The notes under the pieces were generated by a model. The model did not search any database and had not been told where the DNA came from. It saw only the letters and a list, made by a program, of their open reading frames with translations. Shown here piece by piece: positions 43,850-55,071 of a stretch of DNA of 64,000 bases. Position numbers and translations under genes: made by a program. Each line of letters starts with the position of its first letter. Positions within the stretch are counted from its first letter, which is position 1. Source of the DNA: Egibacter rhizosphaerae (GTDB taxonomy: Bacteria; Actinomycetota; Nitriliruptoria; Euzebyales; Egibacteraceae); NCBI RefSeq assembly GCF_004322855.1, contig NZ_CP036402.1:310001-374000 (forward strand). The letters run 5' to 3'.

Positions 43850-45170
43850 TGACGCGCCCGGTGCGCGCGGTCATCGTGGGCGTGGACCGTCGCCTGGCGA
43901 TCAGCCCGTTCGTCGCGAAGCTGTCGCGCAAGCCCTTCCCACGCCACTGGTCCTACCTGTTGGGCGAGGTCGCGGTCGTGAGCTTCGCGATACTGGTCGC
44001 CACGGGGATCGCGTTGACGCTGTTCTACGAGCCGTCCGCGGCCACGGTCACGTACGAAGGCGGGTCGGACCTGCACCGGGGACGCGACATGCCCGCGGCG
44101 TACGCATCGGTCGTGACCCTCTCGAACGACGTGCCCGGCGGGATGCTCCTCCGGCGCATCCACCGCATCGCCAGCCACGTGTTCATCGGGGCGATCCTCG
44201 CGCACCTCGTTCGGGTCGTCGCCACCGGCGCGTTCCGGGCTCCCCGCGAACTCACGCACCTCATCGGGGTCGCGCTGCTGTTCGTCGCCGTGATCTCCGG
44301 ATGGACCGGCCACAACCTCCCGTTCGACGTTCTGGCGGGCACCAGCCTCCGGATCTTCTACGCCCTCGTGATCTCGATCCCCTGGGTGGGTGAGACCCTC
44401 GCGCAGTGGCTCTTCGCCGGCGAGTTCCCCACCGGGCAGATGCTGCCTCGGATGTTCGCCCTCCACGCGCTGTGGGCCCCCCTCGTCATCACCGCCCTGC
44501 TCGGGCTGCACCTCAGCTTGATCGCCCGGCAACAGCACACGCAACGGCCACGAGCGGACCTCGACGGCGAGCAGTACACGGTGGGCGAGCCGCTCTGGCC
44601 GTGGCAGGCGATGACCTCGACGGTGCTCGCGCTGGGCGTCGCGGCGGTGATCTCGCTGTCGGCTGCGCTCCTGCCCTACGCGGACCTCGACCTGCACGCC
44701 CCCTACCGCATCGGGGAGGCCAGCAACGCGTCCCAGCCGGACTGGTTCCTGTTCTGGGTCGAGGGCCTGCTGCGCCTCGCCCCGCCACTGGAGTTCTCGG
44801 CCCTCGGGCCGTGTGGTCGGCGCCGTTCCTGATGGGGGTCGCCGTGCCGCTGCTGCTCGTCGCCGCGACGGCGGCCTGGCCGTGGATCGAGCGCGCCTTC
44901 CGCGGGCGCGAGGACGTAAGCCACGTGAACCAGCGACTGCTGGACGTCCCCGCCCGGGCCGTGGCGCTGTGGGGTGCGGGCACGTTCGTCGCGGTGGCGA
45001 CCGTGGCCGCTGCCAACGACGTCATCGCCCGGATCCTCGGGGCACCGATCGAGGTCGTCGTCTGGGTCCTGCGGGTGCTCGTCGTCCTGCTACCGCTCCT
45101 CGCCGCGGTGGCCGCCGGGCTCGCGGCCCGCCGCCGCCGACGCCGCTTGCACGCCCACCACCACGCCTGA
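43849..45170 (+). CDS. qcrB: cytochrome b subunit of bc complex, one-base frameshift
   Basis: The first frame (43849-44832) holds the core: heme-ligating His residues in RRIHRIASHVFIGAILAHL and ALHALWAPLVITALLGLH, ISGWTGHNLPFDVLAGTS, and the quinol-site region. At 44806-44808 a run of three G appears to lack one G. The +1 frame continues VWSAPFLMGVAVPLLLVAAT through two or three more spans to a TGA at 45168. With the base restored it is about 440 residues, a normal QcrB-like length. Since this subunit should be essential for the complex, a sequence error is the likelier cause. Confidence 0.85.
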
Positions 45171-45179
45171 GGTCCGTTC

Positions 45180-45575
45180 TCAGCGTGGCCGTCCCGCCCC
45201 GGGAGGCCCGTCGGCGCCCGGCTCCTCGTGCGCCGTGTCCGTCGGGTGTGTCGAGGTCGACGGATCCGATCGCCCGGGCCCGTCCTCCTGCATCGAACGG
45301 CTCGGCCGCGGCTGCTCGGGTTCGGCGCCCGGTTCGGCGGGACGATCGCCATCGGTGGGGTGCGGGTCCACCGGCTCCCGCTGTGGATCGCCGACCCGGC
45401 CGCCGTACTCGTCCGGATGCGTCGCTCCCTGGGGGCCGCTCGACACGTCGCCGGGCGCGTCGGCCTCCTCGGGTCCGGTCTCGCGGCCCGACACGCGGGA
45501 CGTGACCCAGCCGATCACGAGCGCGAGCAGCGCGATCGCCACGAGCGCGACGGGGATCATGACCAGGACCTCCAT
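45180..45575 (-). CDS. small single-span membrane protein with disordered tail
   Basis: 131 residues. One N-terminal span (MIPVALVAIALLALVIGWV) is followed by about 100 residues rich in Pro, Asp, Glu, Arg and Gly with no expected fold. The ATG at 45575 follows GAAAGG. It converges on qcrB with only nine bases between stops. No family recognised. Confidence 0.6.
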   Translation of the reverse strand: MEVLVMIPVALVAIALLALVIGWVTSRVSGRETGPEEADAPGDVSSGPQGATHPDEYGGRVGDPQREPVDPHPTDGDRPAEPGAEPEQPRPSRSMQEDGPGRSDPSTSTHPTDTAHEEPGADGPPGAGRPR

Positions 45576-45780
45576 GGCCGACACCTTTCTATCGAACGAG
45601 GGGCTCGTGTCGGAGGCGTGCACGACCGCGACACGGTACCCACGCCCGGCGGGAGCACACGCCCCACCGGCCTCGCCCCGGAGGGCGGCAACGGAAGGGC
45701 CGGTTTCGTCCTCGATGCACGGGGCACGTCGGCGCGGTCGCTCGGGACGCGAGCTGACGACCCAGATCGAAGGAGCATCC

Positions 45781-46535
45781 ATGACCCGCACGATCGTCAC
45801 CGGGGGCGACTCCGGCGTGGGCCGAGCCACCGCGATCGCCCTCGCCCGCGAGGGACACGACGTCGCGATCACCTATCGCAGCGACGCCGACGGGGCCTCG
45901 CAGACGGCCGCCGAGGTCGAGGAGCTGGGGGTCGGCCCGCCACGCGTCCACCAGCTCGACCTCGCCGAGCCCCACCGCATCCCCTTGGTGCTGAACGACA
46001 TGATCAGCGACCTCGGCGGCCTGGACGCCGTCGTCAACAACGCGGGCACGATGCATCAGGCGCCGGCGCTCGAGCACACCCTCGAGGACTGGCAGCAGGT
46101 CATCGACGTGGACCTCACGGGCTGCTTCCTCGTGGCCCAACAGGCCGCGCAGCACATGGCCGAGTCCGACGGCGGACACATCATCAACGTCACCAGCGTG
46201 CACGAGCACATCCCGCTGCCGAACGCGATCGCCTACAGCGCCGCCAAGGCCGGGATGGGGCTGGTCTCCAAGGTGATGGCCCTCGAGCTCGGGGACCGGG
46301 GGTACGGGTCAACTCCGTCGCGCCCGGAGAGATCGCGACCCCGATGACCGGTCAGCACGAGACCGACCCCACCAACGAGGGCCGCCCGGCGCTGCCGATG
46401 GGGCGTCCGGCCCACGCCGAAGAGATCGCGGAGACGATCACCGCGCTACTGGGCGGCGCAGGCAGCTACATGACCGGCAGCTCCGTCCTCGTCGACGGCG
46501 GCCTCGCGCTGATCCCCGCTGCCCAGAACCGGTGA
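45781..46535 (+). CDS. short-chain dehydrogenase/reductase (FabG-like), one-base frameshift
   Basis: First frame: cofactor loop VTGGDSGVGRATAIA, NNAGTMHQ, Ser in NVTSVHEH and Tyr-x3-Lys in AYSAAKAG. At 46298-46302 a five-G run seems to lack one G; the shifted frame continues VRVNSVAPGEIATPMTGQ and ends SYMTGSSVLVDGGLALIP, the normal SDR C-terminus. Restored length is about 251 residues. Typical reactions are reduction of keto groups or oxidation of sugars/alcohols with NAD(P). The ribosome site is GAAGGAG. Confidence 0.82.
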
Positions 46536-46567
46536 GGCGGCGCGCAGCCGGGCCGCAACCCCTCCGG

Positions 46568-47293
46568 CTAGAGGTGTGGCAGGGCGCCGGCCTCGACCCG
46601 ACCCGAGACCACACGGTCGGCGGCCTCCTGCAGGAGGGTGTCGTGCTCCCGCGCGTAGCGCCGTAGCCGGTCGAACGCCTGCGCCAGGGGCACGCCGAGC
46701 TGGGTGGCCACCTCCCTCTGGGCCTGCTCCACCACCTCGCGACCCTCGAGCACGCGGGCGAGGCTCGACCGACGCTCCTGGGCGGATCGCGCCGTGCGCT
46801 CGGTGAGCAGTGCGATCGCCGCGATCCGGGCGAGGCCGTCGACGATCGCCTCGACGTCGGCGCCGAAGCTGCCCGGCACCTCGCGCAGGACGGTGAGCGT
46901 GCCCACCGAGACGCCGCGGCGCTGGATCGGCGCGACGAGCAAGCTGCGGCACCGCGCCTCGACCGCCTTTTCCACGAACTCGGGCCATTCGTCGTAGCTG
47001 TCGGACAGGTCGCTCGCGATGACCGTGGACCGTGCGTGGTAGGCCGCGCGGGAGGGGCCGTACGCCCCCTGCGCCTCGAACAGCTCCAGACAGCGCACGT
47101 CCCGGGAGGTCGCGGCGGCCAGGGAGAACTCGTCGTGCTGCTCGTCGAGCGCCAGGACGCCGGCCGCGGTGCTCCCGGAGAGCTCCGCGGCGCGCGCCGA
47201 CAACACGTACAGCACCTCGAGCAGGTCGAAGTCCTCGGCGACGAGGTCGGTGAGCTCCACCATCGCGTGCACGACGCGGTCCGGTTCGGTCAT
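46568..47293 (-). CDS. GAF-ANTAR regulator
   Basis: 241 residues. The GAF sensor domain spans about residues 20-160 (SGSTAAGVLALDEQHDEFSL, SLLVAPIQRRGVSVGTLTVL). The C-terminal 60 residues form an ANTAR domain: VLEGREVVEQAQREVATQLG followed by AFDRLRRYAREHDTLLQEAA. ANTAR proteins bind paired RNA hairpins and stop transcription termination (family knowledge). No membrane span. It lies between an SDR and symporter genes; its RNA target is not evident nearby. Confidence 0.87.
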   Translation of the reverse strand: MTEPDRVVHAMVELTDLVAEDFDLLEVLYVLSARAAELSGSTAAGVLALDEQHDEFSLAAATSRDVRCLELFEAQGAYGPSRAAYHARSTVIASDLSDSYDEWPEFVEKAVEARCRSLLVAPIQRRGVSVGTLTVLREVPGSFGADVEAIVDGLARIAAIALLTERTARSAQERRSSLARVLEGREVVEQAQREVATQLGVPLAQAFDRLRRYAREHDTLLQEAADRVVSGRVEAGALPHL

Positions 47294-47321
47294 GATCTCT
47301 CCTCGTGGGGACGGTGACGCC

Positions 47322-48755
47322 TCACCCGTCCTCGGTGGCCTGCAGGGGCTGTTGACGTCCGAAGTAGCCGATCCCGACGACCAGGGCCACGACGAGCAGC
47401 ACGAACATCGCCGCGAAGAGGGGCCACGGCCCGAAGGCGCCGATGAGCGGCACCGACAGCGCGGTGACGAGGCCCCCTCCGAGCAACGGCTCGAAGCCGA
47501 GCTGCTTGTACCCGAAGGACTCCAGTGCCGGCGTCGTGTTCTCCGGGTCGACGATGCGCAGCAGGATCAGGCCCGTCGCGGTGACCCCCATGGACTGCCC
47601 GAAGTCGGTGAGGCCCCGCTCGTACGGGTAGATCGGGATCATCCGCGGCGCGAGGAACCAGAAGGCGAGCACGTTCCACGCGAGCCCCACGGCCGCCAGC
47701 GCGAGGAACGAGGCGAGGTGCTCGCCGATCACGTCGAGCGAGAGGGTGGCCAGCGCCGCGACGATCAGCACGTCGAGCGAGATCCCCTGGATGCGCATCA
47801 TCATGGCGCGGTCCACGAGCGCGCGGTCGTCGAAGCGGTCGATGAGCAACTGCACGAGCGCGCCGCCGACCATCGCCAGGGGGAACAGCGGGACGTGCTC
47901 GATGACCTCGACGTCCTGCGCGCCCCACGTGGCGTCCTCCAGCGCCTGCAGCCCCTCCAGCAGGACGACGCCGACGAGGATCGCCACGGCCACGAATGCG
48001 AAGTGGATGGTCAGCGGCTCGATCGACGAGGGCCGCACCGTCATGGTCGCGGCCGCTCCGCGCTCGAAGCGGCCGAAGATGCCCCGCTGCTCGTCGGCCG
48101 AGTGTTGCGTCGCCGCGTCGAGGATCTCGGTCCGGCCGGTGCGGGCGCCGATGTTGACGAGCGCCACCCCCAGCAGGATCCCTCCCACGATGCCGACGGT
48201 GGCCATGCCGAGCGTCAGGTCGGCACCCTCGGGGAAGCCCACGGCGTCGAACGTGCCGCTGAGGCCGGCGGCGGTCCCGTGTCCGCCCTCGAAGCCGATC
48301 TCGATCATGGCCCCGGCCACCGGGTTGATCCCGAACATCGGCGTGAGCACGAGGGCGGTGAGCGCGATCCCGAGGACGTACTGGCCCGCGCCCATCGTGA
48401 GGCCGAGCGACAGCTGCGGCCCGCCTCGCTCCCAGATGGTCCGTGGGCTCGGGATGCGGTGGCCGAGGAACAGGGTTGCGAACACGACCGTGATCAACAG
48501 CTCGGGCAGCGTCTCCCACACCTCGAGGGTCGTCTCCCCGAACACCCCGTCCGCCAGGGCGGCCTCCTCACCGAACACCGCCCCCACCGCCGCGCCGAGC
48601 ACGTCCGGGCCGAGCACCAGTGCGAGGAAGCCTGCGAGGATCGAGGCGGGCAGGAACAGGCGCTGCGCCACGCCCCACCACGCGCGGAGCAGTTTCCCGA
48701 GCAGGACGATCCCGCCGATGAGCACGATCGCGAGGCCGACGGCGTCGGGGGTCAT
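47322..48755 (-). CDS. gltS: sodium/glutamate symporter, GltS family
   Basis: 477 residues, about 12 spans in two inverted halves. MIEIGFEGGHGTAAGLSGTF is the first GltS pore signature (family form GFxGGHGTA), and a second-half reentrant region is seen near IDPENTTPALESFGYKQLG. It takes up glutamate or a related dicarboxylate with sodium. The gene follows the SSS symporter by 12 bases in the same direction, so the two carriers are probably co-expressed. Longer than E. coli GltS (about 400 residues), mainly by its loops. Confidence 0.85.
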   Translation of the reverse strand: MTPDAVGLAIVLIGGIVLLGKLLRAWWGVAQRLFLPASILAGFLALVLGPDVLGAAVGAVFGEEAALADGVFGETTLEVWETLPELLITVVFATLFLGHRIPSPRTIWERGGPQLSLGLTMGAGQYVLGIALTALVLTPMFGINPVAGAMIEIGFEGGHGTAAGLSGTFDAVGFPEGADLTLGMATVGIVGGILLGVALVNIGARTGRTEILDAATQHSADEQRGIFGRFERGAAATMTVRPSSIEPLTIHFAFVAVAILVGVVLLEGLQALEDATWGAQDVEVIEHVPLFPLAMVGGALVQLLIDRFDDRALVDRAMMMRIQGISLDVLIVAALATLSLDVIGEHLASFLALAAVGLAWNVLAFWFLAPRMIPIYPYERGLTDFGQSMGVTATGLILLRIVDPENTTPALESFGYKQLGFEPLLGGGLVTALSVPLIGAFGPWPLFAAMFVLLVVALVVGIGYFGRQQPLQATEDG

Positions 48756-48767
48756 CTCCGGGACCTC

Positions 48768-50354
48768 CTAGATGAGCGGCAGCACGGCAGCGAGCGTGAT
48801 GATCACGAGCCCTGCGGACAGGTAGCGGTAGTTCGCATACCACGGCTTGTCTTGGAGCTCGCGGGTCTCGCGTTGCCAGGTCTCACGCGTCCACGTCACT
48901 TCGGCGACCTGCTCCCGCGAAGGCGCCTCGGTCGCCAGCGACAGGCCGATGTACAGACCGATGCTGAGCAGGACCATCAGTCCCGTGCCGTAGAGGAACT
49001 GCAGCTCGAAGAGCTCCAGGACCTCGCCGGACAGGAACCCGAGAATCCCGATCGGGCAACCGATCACGAACGTCCAGAACGCCCCCTGACGGGTGCCGCG
49101 GGGCCAGAAGAGGCCGCCCAGCAGCACGATCACCAGCGGCATCGTCACGTAGCCCAGGAAGGACTGGAAGTACTCGACGATGCCCCCGAACGTGGTGATC
49201 ACCGGCGCCCAGGCGGCGGCCAGCACCATGAACACGCCCACGAGGATCCGGCCGATCAGCAGCAGTTGCCGCTCCGTGAACTGGCGTCGGCGGGTCTTGA
49301 TGAAGTCGTTGACGACCAGGCTCGACGCCCCGTTCAGCACCGAGTCGAGGGTCGACATGATCGCGGCGAGCAAGGCGGCGACGATCAGGCCGCGGATCCC
49401 GACGGGCAGAAACTCGAAGATCAGGGCCGGCCAGACCATGTCGCCGTCCGGCACGTCGTCGTACACGCCACGGGCGAGCACGCCGGGGAAGATGAGCAGG
49501 ACCAGCAGAGGCAGCTGCATGAGCCCCGCGAACAGGGCACCCCAGCGGCCGTGGTCGAGGCTCTTCGCCGCGAGCACCTTCTGGACGATGATGTGATTGG
49601 AGATCCACACGTAGAAGCCCAGCCAGACCGCGCCGGTGAAGATCCCCGGCCAGGGCAGGAACTCGTCGTCGGCCGGCGGGGCCAGCGTCCAGCCGCCCTC
49701 GGGTGCCAGCGCCGGCAGCGCGCTCCAGTCGAAGCCGAACTCCGCGAACACCGACAGGAAGATCGCCCCGCCCGCGCCGAACAGCAGCACCCCCTGCAGT
49801 GTGTCGGTGATCATCACGGCCTGGAGCCCGCCGAGGATCACGTAGATCCCGCCGATCAGGGCGATCGTGACGATGTGCAGCATGAGCGGCTGATCGGGGA
49901 AGAGCAGCTGGAGCACCAGCGCGCCGGCGAACATCGCCCCGGCACTGTCGATGAACATCCCCGTGAACACGGTGAAGCCGCTGAAGGCGTACCGGGAACG
50001 GCGGTCGTAGCGCAGCTCCAGGAACTCCGGCACCGTCGACACCCTGGATTGGATGTAGAAGGGCAGGACGAACAGGGCGAAGCCCACGAGCACGAGCGTG
50101 GCCAGCCACTCGTAGTTCCAGACGGCGATGCCCTCGTCGTAGCCCGCGCCGGCGAGGCCGAGGTACTGGGTGCCGGAGAACTGCGAGGCGATCAGGCCGA
50201 ACCCGACGAGCGGCCAGATCATGCCGCGGCCGGCGAGGAAGAAGCCCTCCGAGTCCTGCTTGCGTCGACCGACGTACCAGCCGAGCGCGAGCACGAACAC
50301 CACGTACGCGGCCATCACCGCGATGTCGAGCGCTGCGAGATCGAAGTCCGGCAT
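48768..50354 (-). CDS. sodium:solute symporter (SSS family)
   Basis: 528 residues with 13 predicted spans of the LeuT-like SSS fold. FFLAGRGMIWPLVGFGLIAS is the family start of transmembrane helix 2; SAGAMFAGALVLQLL, GGLQAVMITDTLQGVLL and LLAAIMSTLDSVLNGASSLV (sodium-site region of helix 8) follow. The C-terminus is soluble (WTRETWQRETRELQDKPWY) with a final span. It imports a sugar, amino acid or acid with sodium; the substrate is not readable. I chose the ATG at 50354. Confidence 0.9.
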   Translation of the reverse strand: MPDFDLAALDIAVMAAYVVFVLALGWYVGRRKQDSEGFFLAGRGMIWPLVGFGLIASQFSGTQYLGLAGAGYDEGIAVWNYEWLATLVLVGFALFVLPFYIQSRVSTVPEFLELRYDRRSRYAFSGFTVFTGMFIDSAGAMFAGALVLQLLFPDQPLMLHIVTIALIGGIYVILGGLQAVMITDTLQGVLLFGAGGAIFLSVFAEFGFDWSALPALAPEGGWTLAPPADDEFLPWPGIFTGAVWLGFYVWISNHIIVQKVLAAKSLDHGRWGALFAGLMQLPLLVLLIFPGVLARGVYDDVPDGDMVWPALIFEFLPVGIRGLIVAALLAAIMSTLDSVLNGASSLVVNDFIKTRRRQFTERQLLLIGRILVGVFMVLAAAWAPVITTFGGIVEYFQSFLGYVTMPLVIVLLGGLFWPRGTRQGAFWTFVIGCPIGILGFLSGEVLELFELQFLYGTGLMVLLSIGLYIGLSLATEAPSREQVAEVTWTRETWQRETRELQDKPWYANYRYLSAGLVIITLAAVLPLI

Positions 50355-50534
50355 CGTAAATCCCTCCGCGGCGTGAGCTCCACGCGTCTCGCTCGGTTCG
50401 GACGGAGCCACCACGTACCCACTCGGTGTGGCTCAACGCCCGCCGGCAGGGGGGATCAGCTGTCGTTCCGTCGGACAGGTCCCGCGCGAGGGAACGACGC
50501 GGTCCCCGGCGATGGCGCCAGCCGTGCGCGACGG

Positions 50535-52154
50535 CTACGAGCGGTTGCCCGGCGGGCCGGCCAGCAGACGGTCGACGACGTCCACGAGCGAGTCGGACCG
50601 CTCGACCGCGGCGCCGACCTCCTCCCCCGGCGTGCGGTCGCTCGCGCAGAGCAGGCCGCGGGCGGCCGTCGCGACCGCCGCGCGCAGCGGCGCCGCCCGG
50701 TCGCTGACGACCGCACAATCGGCCGGGTCCGCCTGCAAGCGCTGGGCGAGCACCTGCAGGAGCCCCGGACGAGGCGGCCGGCAACGGCAGCCGTCCGTCG
50801 GACCGTGCGGGCAGACCGCCCGGGCATCCACGCCACCCAGGCTCCGCTCGAGGGCGGCATTACCCGCATCCACTTCCGTCGCCGATACCGTCCCGGTGGC
50901 GACGCCCTCCTCCACCGCGAAGACGCCGACCCGCACACCGGCGTCCCGGAGGCTCTGTACAGCGGGCGCGTGCGGGGATCCACCCGCCCGCTCGCTCGAG
51001 CCGGTCTCGGACGGCGCGGCTTCCTCGGTCGAGTCCAGGACCGCTCGGTCGATCAGGACCGCCGCGGGCGGTGGGGGTTGCCACCGGGTGGCGCCGCGCG
51101 CTGTCCGCCTCCCGTGGAGCCACCACCGCGTCGCCGAGAGCGGCTGCACCGGGGTCGTCAGTAGGATCCCGAGCACCTCCCGCGGGGTCCGCGGCCCTGG
51201 CGCCAGCCGGACGAGCGCCAGGCGGGTCGTGCTCGCGGCCCAGGCCGCCGCGCCCACGACCGCCACGCGCCCCGAGCGTCGCCGATCAACGCCCATCGAC
51301 CGACGAACGGCCTCCGCGGCCGCCGCGACGCAGGTCACGCTCGCCAGCGCGCCGGTCAACACCTGCCACGGCATCCCGGTCGCGCGCGGGCCGTCGCGTG
51401 GCCGTGCCCCCGGTCCGTGCAAGCACCGCAACAGGACATCGGACGCGCGGTCACGCTCCGCCACCGCCGGCCAGGAGGAACCGGGGGGAGGTTCACGTCG
51501 TACCACCCGATCGCCTTGGCGTACCCGACCGAACGCCGCCGCCCGCAGGTCGAGCTCGAGATGCGCGTGGTCGAGGGTCGCGAAACGCTCGTCGAGCCCA
51601 CCGGTCGCCGCGAGGACGTCACGACGGTACGCCGCGTCGGTGGCTGCCCACGGCGCGCGGGCGCGGTCGACGAACCGCCGCTCGCGCTCCGTCGGACGCC
51701 TCCCGGACGGTGGTTCGACCTCGACCCGGCCGTGGACGGCCACGACCGGGTCGCCGGGCCCGCGCACGGCGCCACGGTTGGGGGCGTCCCCGGCCTCCTG
51801 CTCGGCCGCGTGCAGGTCCTCGGCGAGCGCCTCGAGCCAACCGGGCGCGGGCCGGGCGTCCTCGCCGAGGAAGGCGACCCAGGGGGTCGTCGCCGCCCGC
51901 CAACCCACGTTGCGCGCACCCACGGGATTGCCGCCCGGGCAGCGAAGGACCTCGAGACGGGACGCCAATGGCCCGGTGATCCCCGCATCCGGGAGCAGCG
52001 GGGAGGAGCTGTCCGAAGCCGAGGGTGTGGGCCGCGCATCGACCACCAGCACCCGCTCGAGCACCACTCCCCAGGGCAGCTGCGCGACGAGCGCACGCGC
52101 GGCGTCGCAGTCGACCGCCGAGGCGACGAGCGTGACCCGCGATGGTGACGTCAT
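50535..52154 (-). CDS. GT2-like glycosyltransferase fused to a degenerate HAD phosphatase
   Basis: 539 residues. The N-terminal GT-A domain has CPGGNPVGARNVGWRAATTP and VAFLGEDARPAPGWL (in place of DxD), and RRDVLAATGGLDERF (acceptor-loop region). A hydrophobic segment lies near residues 275-290. The C-terminal 150 residues follow the GmhB/histidinol-phosphatase HAD pattern: zinc loop CPHGPTDGCRCR and PRPGLLQVLAQRL are present, but motif I is VLIDRAVLDS instead of D-R-D-G-[TV], and motif III lacks the usual Lys. I infer a catalytically weak or dead HAD part. Function unknown, perhaps cell-surface glycan assembly. Confidence 0.75.
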   Translation of the reverse strand: MTSPSRVTLVASAVDCDAARALVAQLPWGVVLERVLVVDARPTPSASDSSSPLLPDAGITGPLASRLEVLRCPGGNPVGARNVGWRAATTPWVAFLGEDARPAPGWLEALAEDLHAAEQEAGDAPNRGAVRGPGDPVVAVHGRVEVEPPSGRRPTERERRFVDRARAPWAATDAAYRRDVLAATGGLDERFATLDHAHLELDLRAAAFGRVRQGDRVVRREPPPGSSWPAVAERDRASDVLLRCLHGPGARPRDGPRATGMPWQVLTGALASVTCVAAAAEAVRRSMGVDRRRSGRVAVVGAAAWAASTTRLALVRLAPGPRTPREVLGILLTTPVQPLSATRWWLHGRRTARGATRWQPPPPAAVLIDRAVLDSTEEAAPSETGSSERAGGSPHAPAVQSLRDAGVRVGVFAVEEGVATGTVSATEVDAGNAALERSLGGVDARAVCPHGPTDGCRCRPPRPGLLQVLAQRLQADPADCAVVSDRAAPLRAAVATAARGLLCASDRTPGEEVGAAVERSDSLVDVVDRLLAGPPGNRS

Positions 52155-52395
52155 GGCCCCTTTGGCCCTCACATCTGGCACCCGGCGAGCTACGATTGCG
52201 ACGTGCCCCGACGCGGCCGGACCAAACACCCGGGCCAGGGGGCTCGACACCGGCGCACGATGTGCATTGTAGGGCCGTGTGGCACCGCGTACGCTCCAGT
52301 GAGGCCGGGCCACCGCCACCGCGGATCCGCCCCGAGCCTTGGGCGCGCCGGCGATGCAGGTGCAGGGGGACTCGCCAGCGCTGCGAGGGGGATTC

Positions 52396-53808
52396 GTGTC
52401 GACCGAAAACGCTTCGACGTCGCGGCGGACCGACCAGCACGACGTCGCCGATCCGGCCGGACAGCTCGAGCGATTACGTCGTGAACAGGCTCGGGGCACG
52501 CAGGTCGAGCGCCAGCGCGAGCAAGTCCTCGCCGCCGAGACTGCCGCCGGCCGGCACAGCGAACAATCGCACTCGGCACTCAGCCGACTTCAACGCCTGA
52601 CGGCAGCACTCGCGCGAACCGTGACCCTGGACGAGGTCATCGAGACGATGGCCACCACCGTCAGGGACGAGCTCGACGCGGCCATGATGGCGGTCTGGCT
52701 GGTCGACGAGGACGAAGGTGCTCTGCGGTTGGCCCGGCAGGTCGGCGGCGACCCGATGGTGGCGCACGGAACCACCGGCCCGGCCGATCCACGCTGGCCC
52801 GTTGCCTGGGTGTCGCGGCATCATCGACCGATCGCCTGGCGCGATGCGACCGAGCGGGACCAGCGCTTCCGGTCGCTGAGGGGCACGGACCTCACCCACG
52901 AGGCTCACCTGGTCGCCCCGCTCGCCGCCGAGGGGGACGACCTCGGCGCAGTGGTGCTCGGCTTCGAGCAGTCCTGCGACCTCGACGACGAACAGCACGA
53001 CCTCGCCTGCGCAACGGCCCGCCAGTGCGCCCGGGCTCTGTGGCGGGCACGGCTGCACGAGCGCCTCCGGATCGAGTGCGAGGAGGCCAGGTTCCGGGCC
53101 GGCGTCGGCGAGGTGCTGACCGCCTCACTCGATCTCGACGAGACCCTGCGGCGGGCCGCGGAGATGGCCGGCCCGTCACTGGGGGAGGGCTGTGTCATCG
53201 CGCTGCTCGACGAGCAGGGCACCCTCCGTCCGGAGGTCAGTGCCCACCGCGACCCGACGACGCGCGCCCTCCTCGAACAGCTCGTGACGCACCATCAGGA
53301 GATCCGCAACACCTACGTCACCAAGGTCGCCGAGACCGGTGAACCACTCGTGCTGTCGTGGATCGCCGACGTACTCGAGGACGAGGATCGAGCAGGCCCA
53401 CAAGACGCCGAGCACCGCGCCGTGCTGGATGCCTTCGGTGCCACCTCCACCATCGTCGTGCCGCTGCGTGCCGGGGACGAGGTGCTCGGCGTCCTCGCGG
53501 TCGTCGCCACCAGCGAGGAGCGCCGGGTCGACCGGCGCAACCTGCCGTTGCTCCAGAGCATCGCGACCCAAGCCGCAGTGGCGATCCGCAACGCTCGGGT
53601 GCACCGCGAGGCCTGCGAACTCAGCGAGCAGCTGCAGCGGGCCCTGGAGTCGCGCCTGGTCATCGAACGGGTCAAGGGCCTCTTGGCGGAACGTCACGGC
53701 ATCGACGCCGACGAGGCCTTCCAGCGGCTGCGCAGGGAGGCCCGCAGCAACCACCAGCGGATCCACGACGCTGCGCGCGCGGTGCTCGAGGGTCGAGCCG
53801 ACCTCTAG
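52396..53808 (+). CDS. tandem GAF and ANTAR regulator
   Basis: About 470 residues. GAF 1 spans about residues 60-210 (TLDEVIETMATTVRDELDAA, HLVAPLAAEGDDLGAVVLGF); GAF 2 about 235-395 (DLDETLRRAAEMAGPSLGEG, STIVVPLRAGDEVLGVLAVV). The C-terminal ANTAR domain reads LESRLVIERVKGLLAERHGI with AFQRLRREARSNHQRIHDAA. A coiled-coil-like N-terminus precedes GAF 1. The GTG at 52396 follows GAGGGGGATTC; ATG 52354 is an alternative. It probably senses a small molecule and controls termination on RNA. It diverges from the GT2-HAD gene. Confidence 0.87.
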   Translation: MSTENASTSRRTDQHDVADPAGQLERLRREQARGTQVERQREQVLAAETAAGRHSEQSHSALSRLQRLTAALARTVTLDEVIETMATTVRDELDAAMMAVWLVDEDEGALRLARQVGGDPMVAHGTTGPADPRWPVAWVSRHHRPIAWRDATERDQRFRSLRGTDLTHEAHLVAPLAAEGDDLGAVVLGFEQSCDLDDEQHDLACATARQCARALWRARLHERLRIECEEARFRAGVGEVLTASLDLDETLRRAAEMAGPSLGEGCVIALLDEQGTLRPEVSAHRDPTTRALLEQLVTHHQEIRNTYVTKVAETGEPLVLSWIADVLEDEDRAGPQDAEHRAVLDAFGATSTIVVPLRAGDEVLGVLAVVATSEERRVDRRNLPLLQSIATQAAVAIRNARVHREACELSEQLQRALESRLVIERVKGLLAERHGIDADEAFQRLRREARSNHQRIHDAARAVLEGRADL

Positions 53809-54945
<1,137 letters not shown>

Positions 54946-55071
54946 CGGCTCCCCCTCTCTCGCGGCGACACCATGTCGGACCCCGTGTGTGCCCACGTGC
55001 GGCACGACCACACGTCCCCCAGGGGGCCGTCGCCCGCGTTTGCGGGCCGGTGTGGCGGGTAGGGCGCCGGC

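Noticed and set aside
50462-50498. Inverted repeat GTCGTTCC…GGAACGAC between the symporter and GT2-HAD genes
   Set aside because: The arms are only 8 bases and the loop is 21 bases; no T-run or known operator pattern. Could be chance in GC-rich DNA.
47169-51164. A 1331-codon open frame on the plus strand
   Set aside because: It runs antisense to gltS, the SSS symporter and the GT2-HAD gene, with Gln/His/Arg-rich low-complexity translation typical of a high-GC shadow frame.
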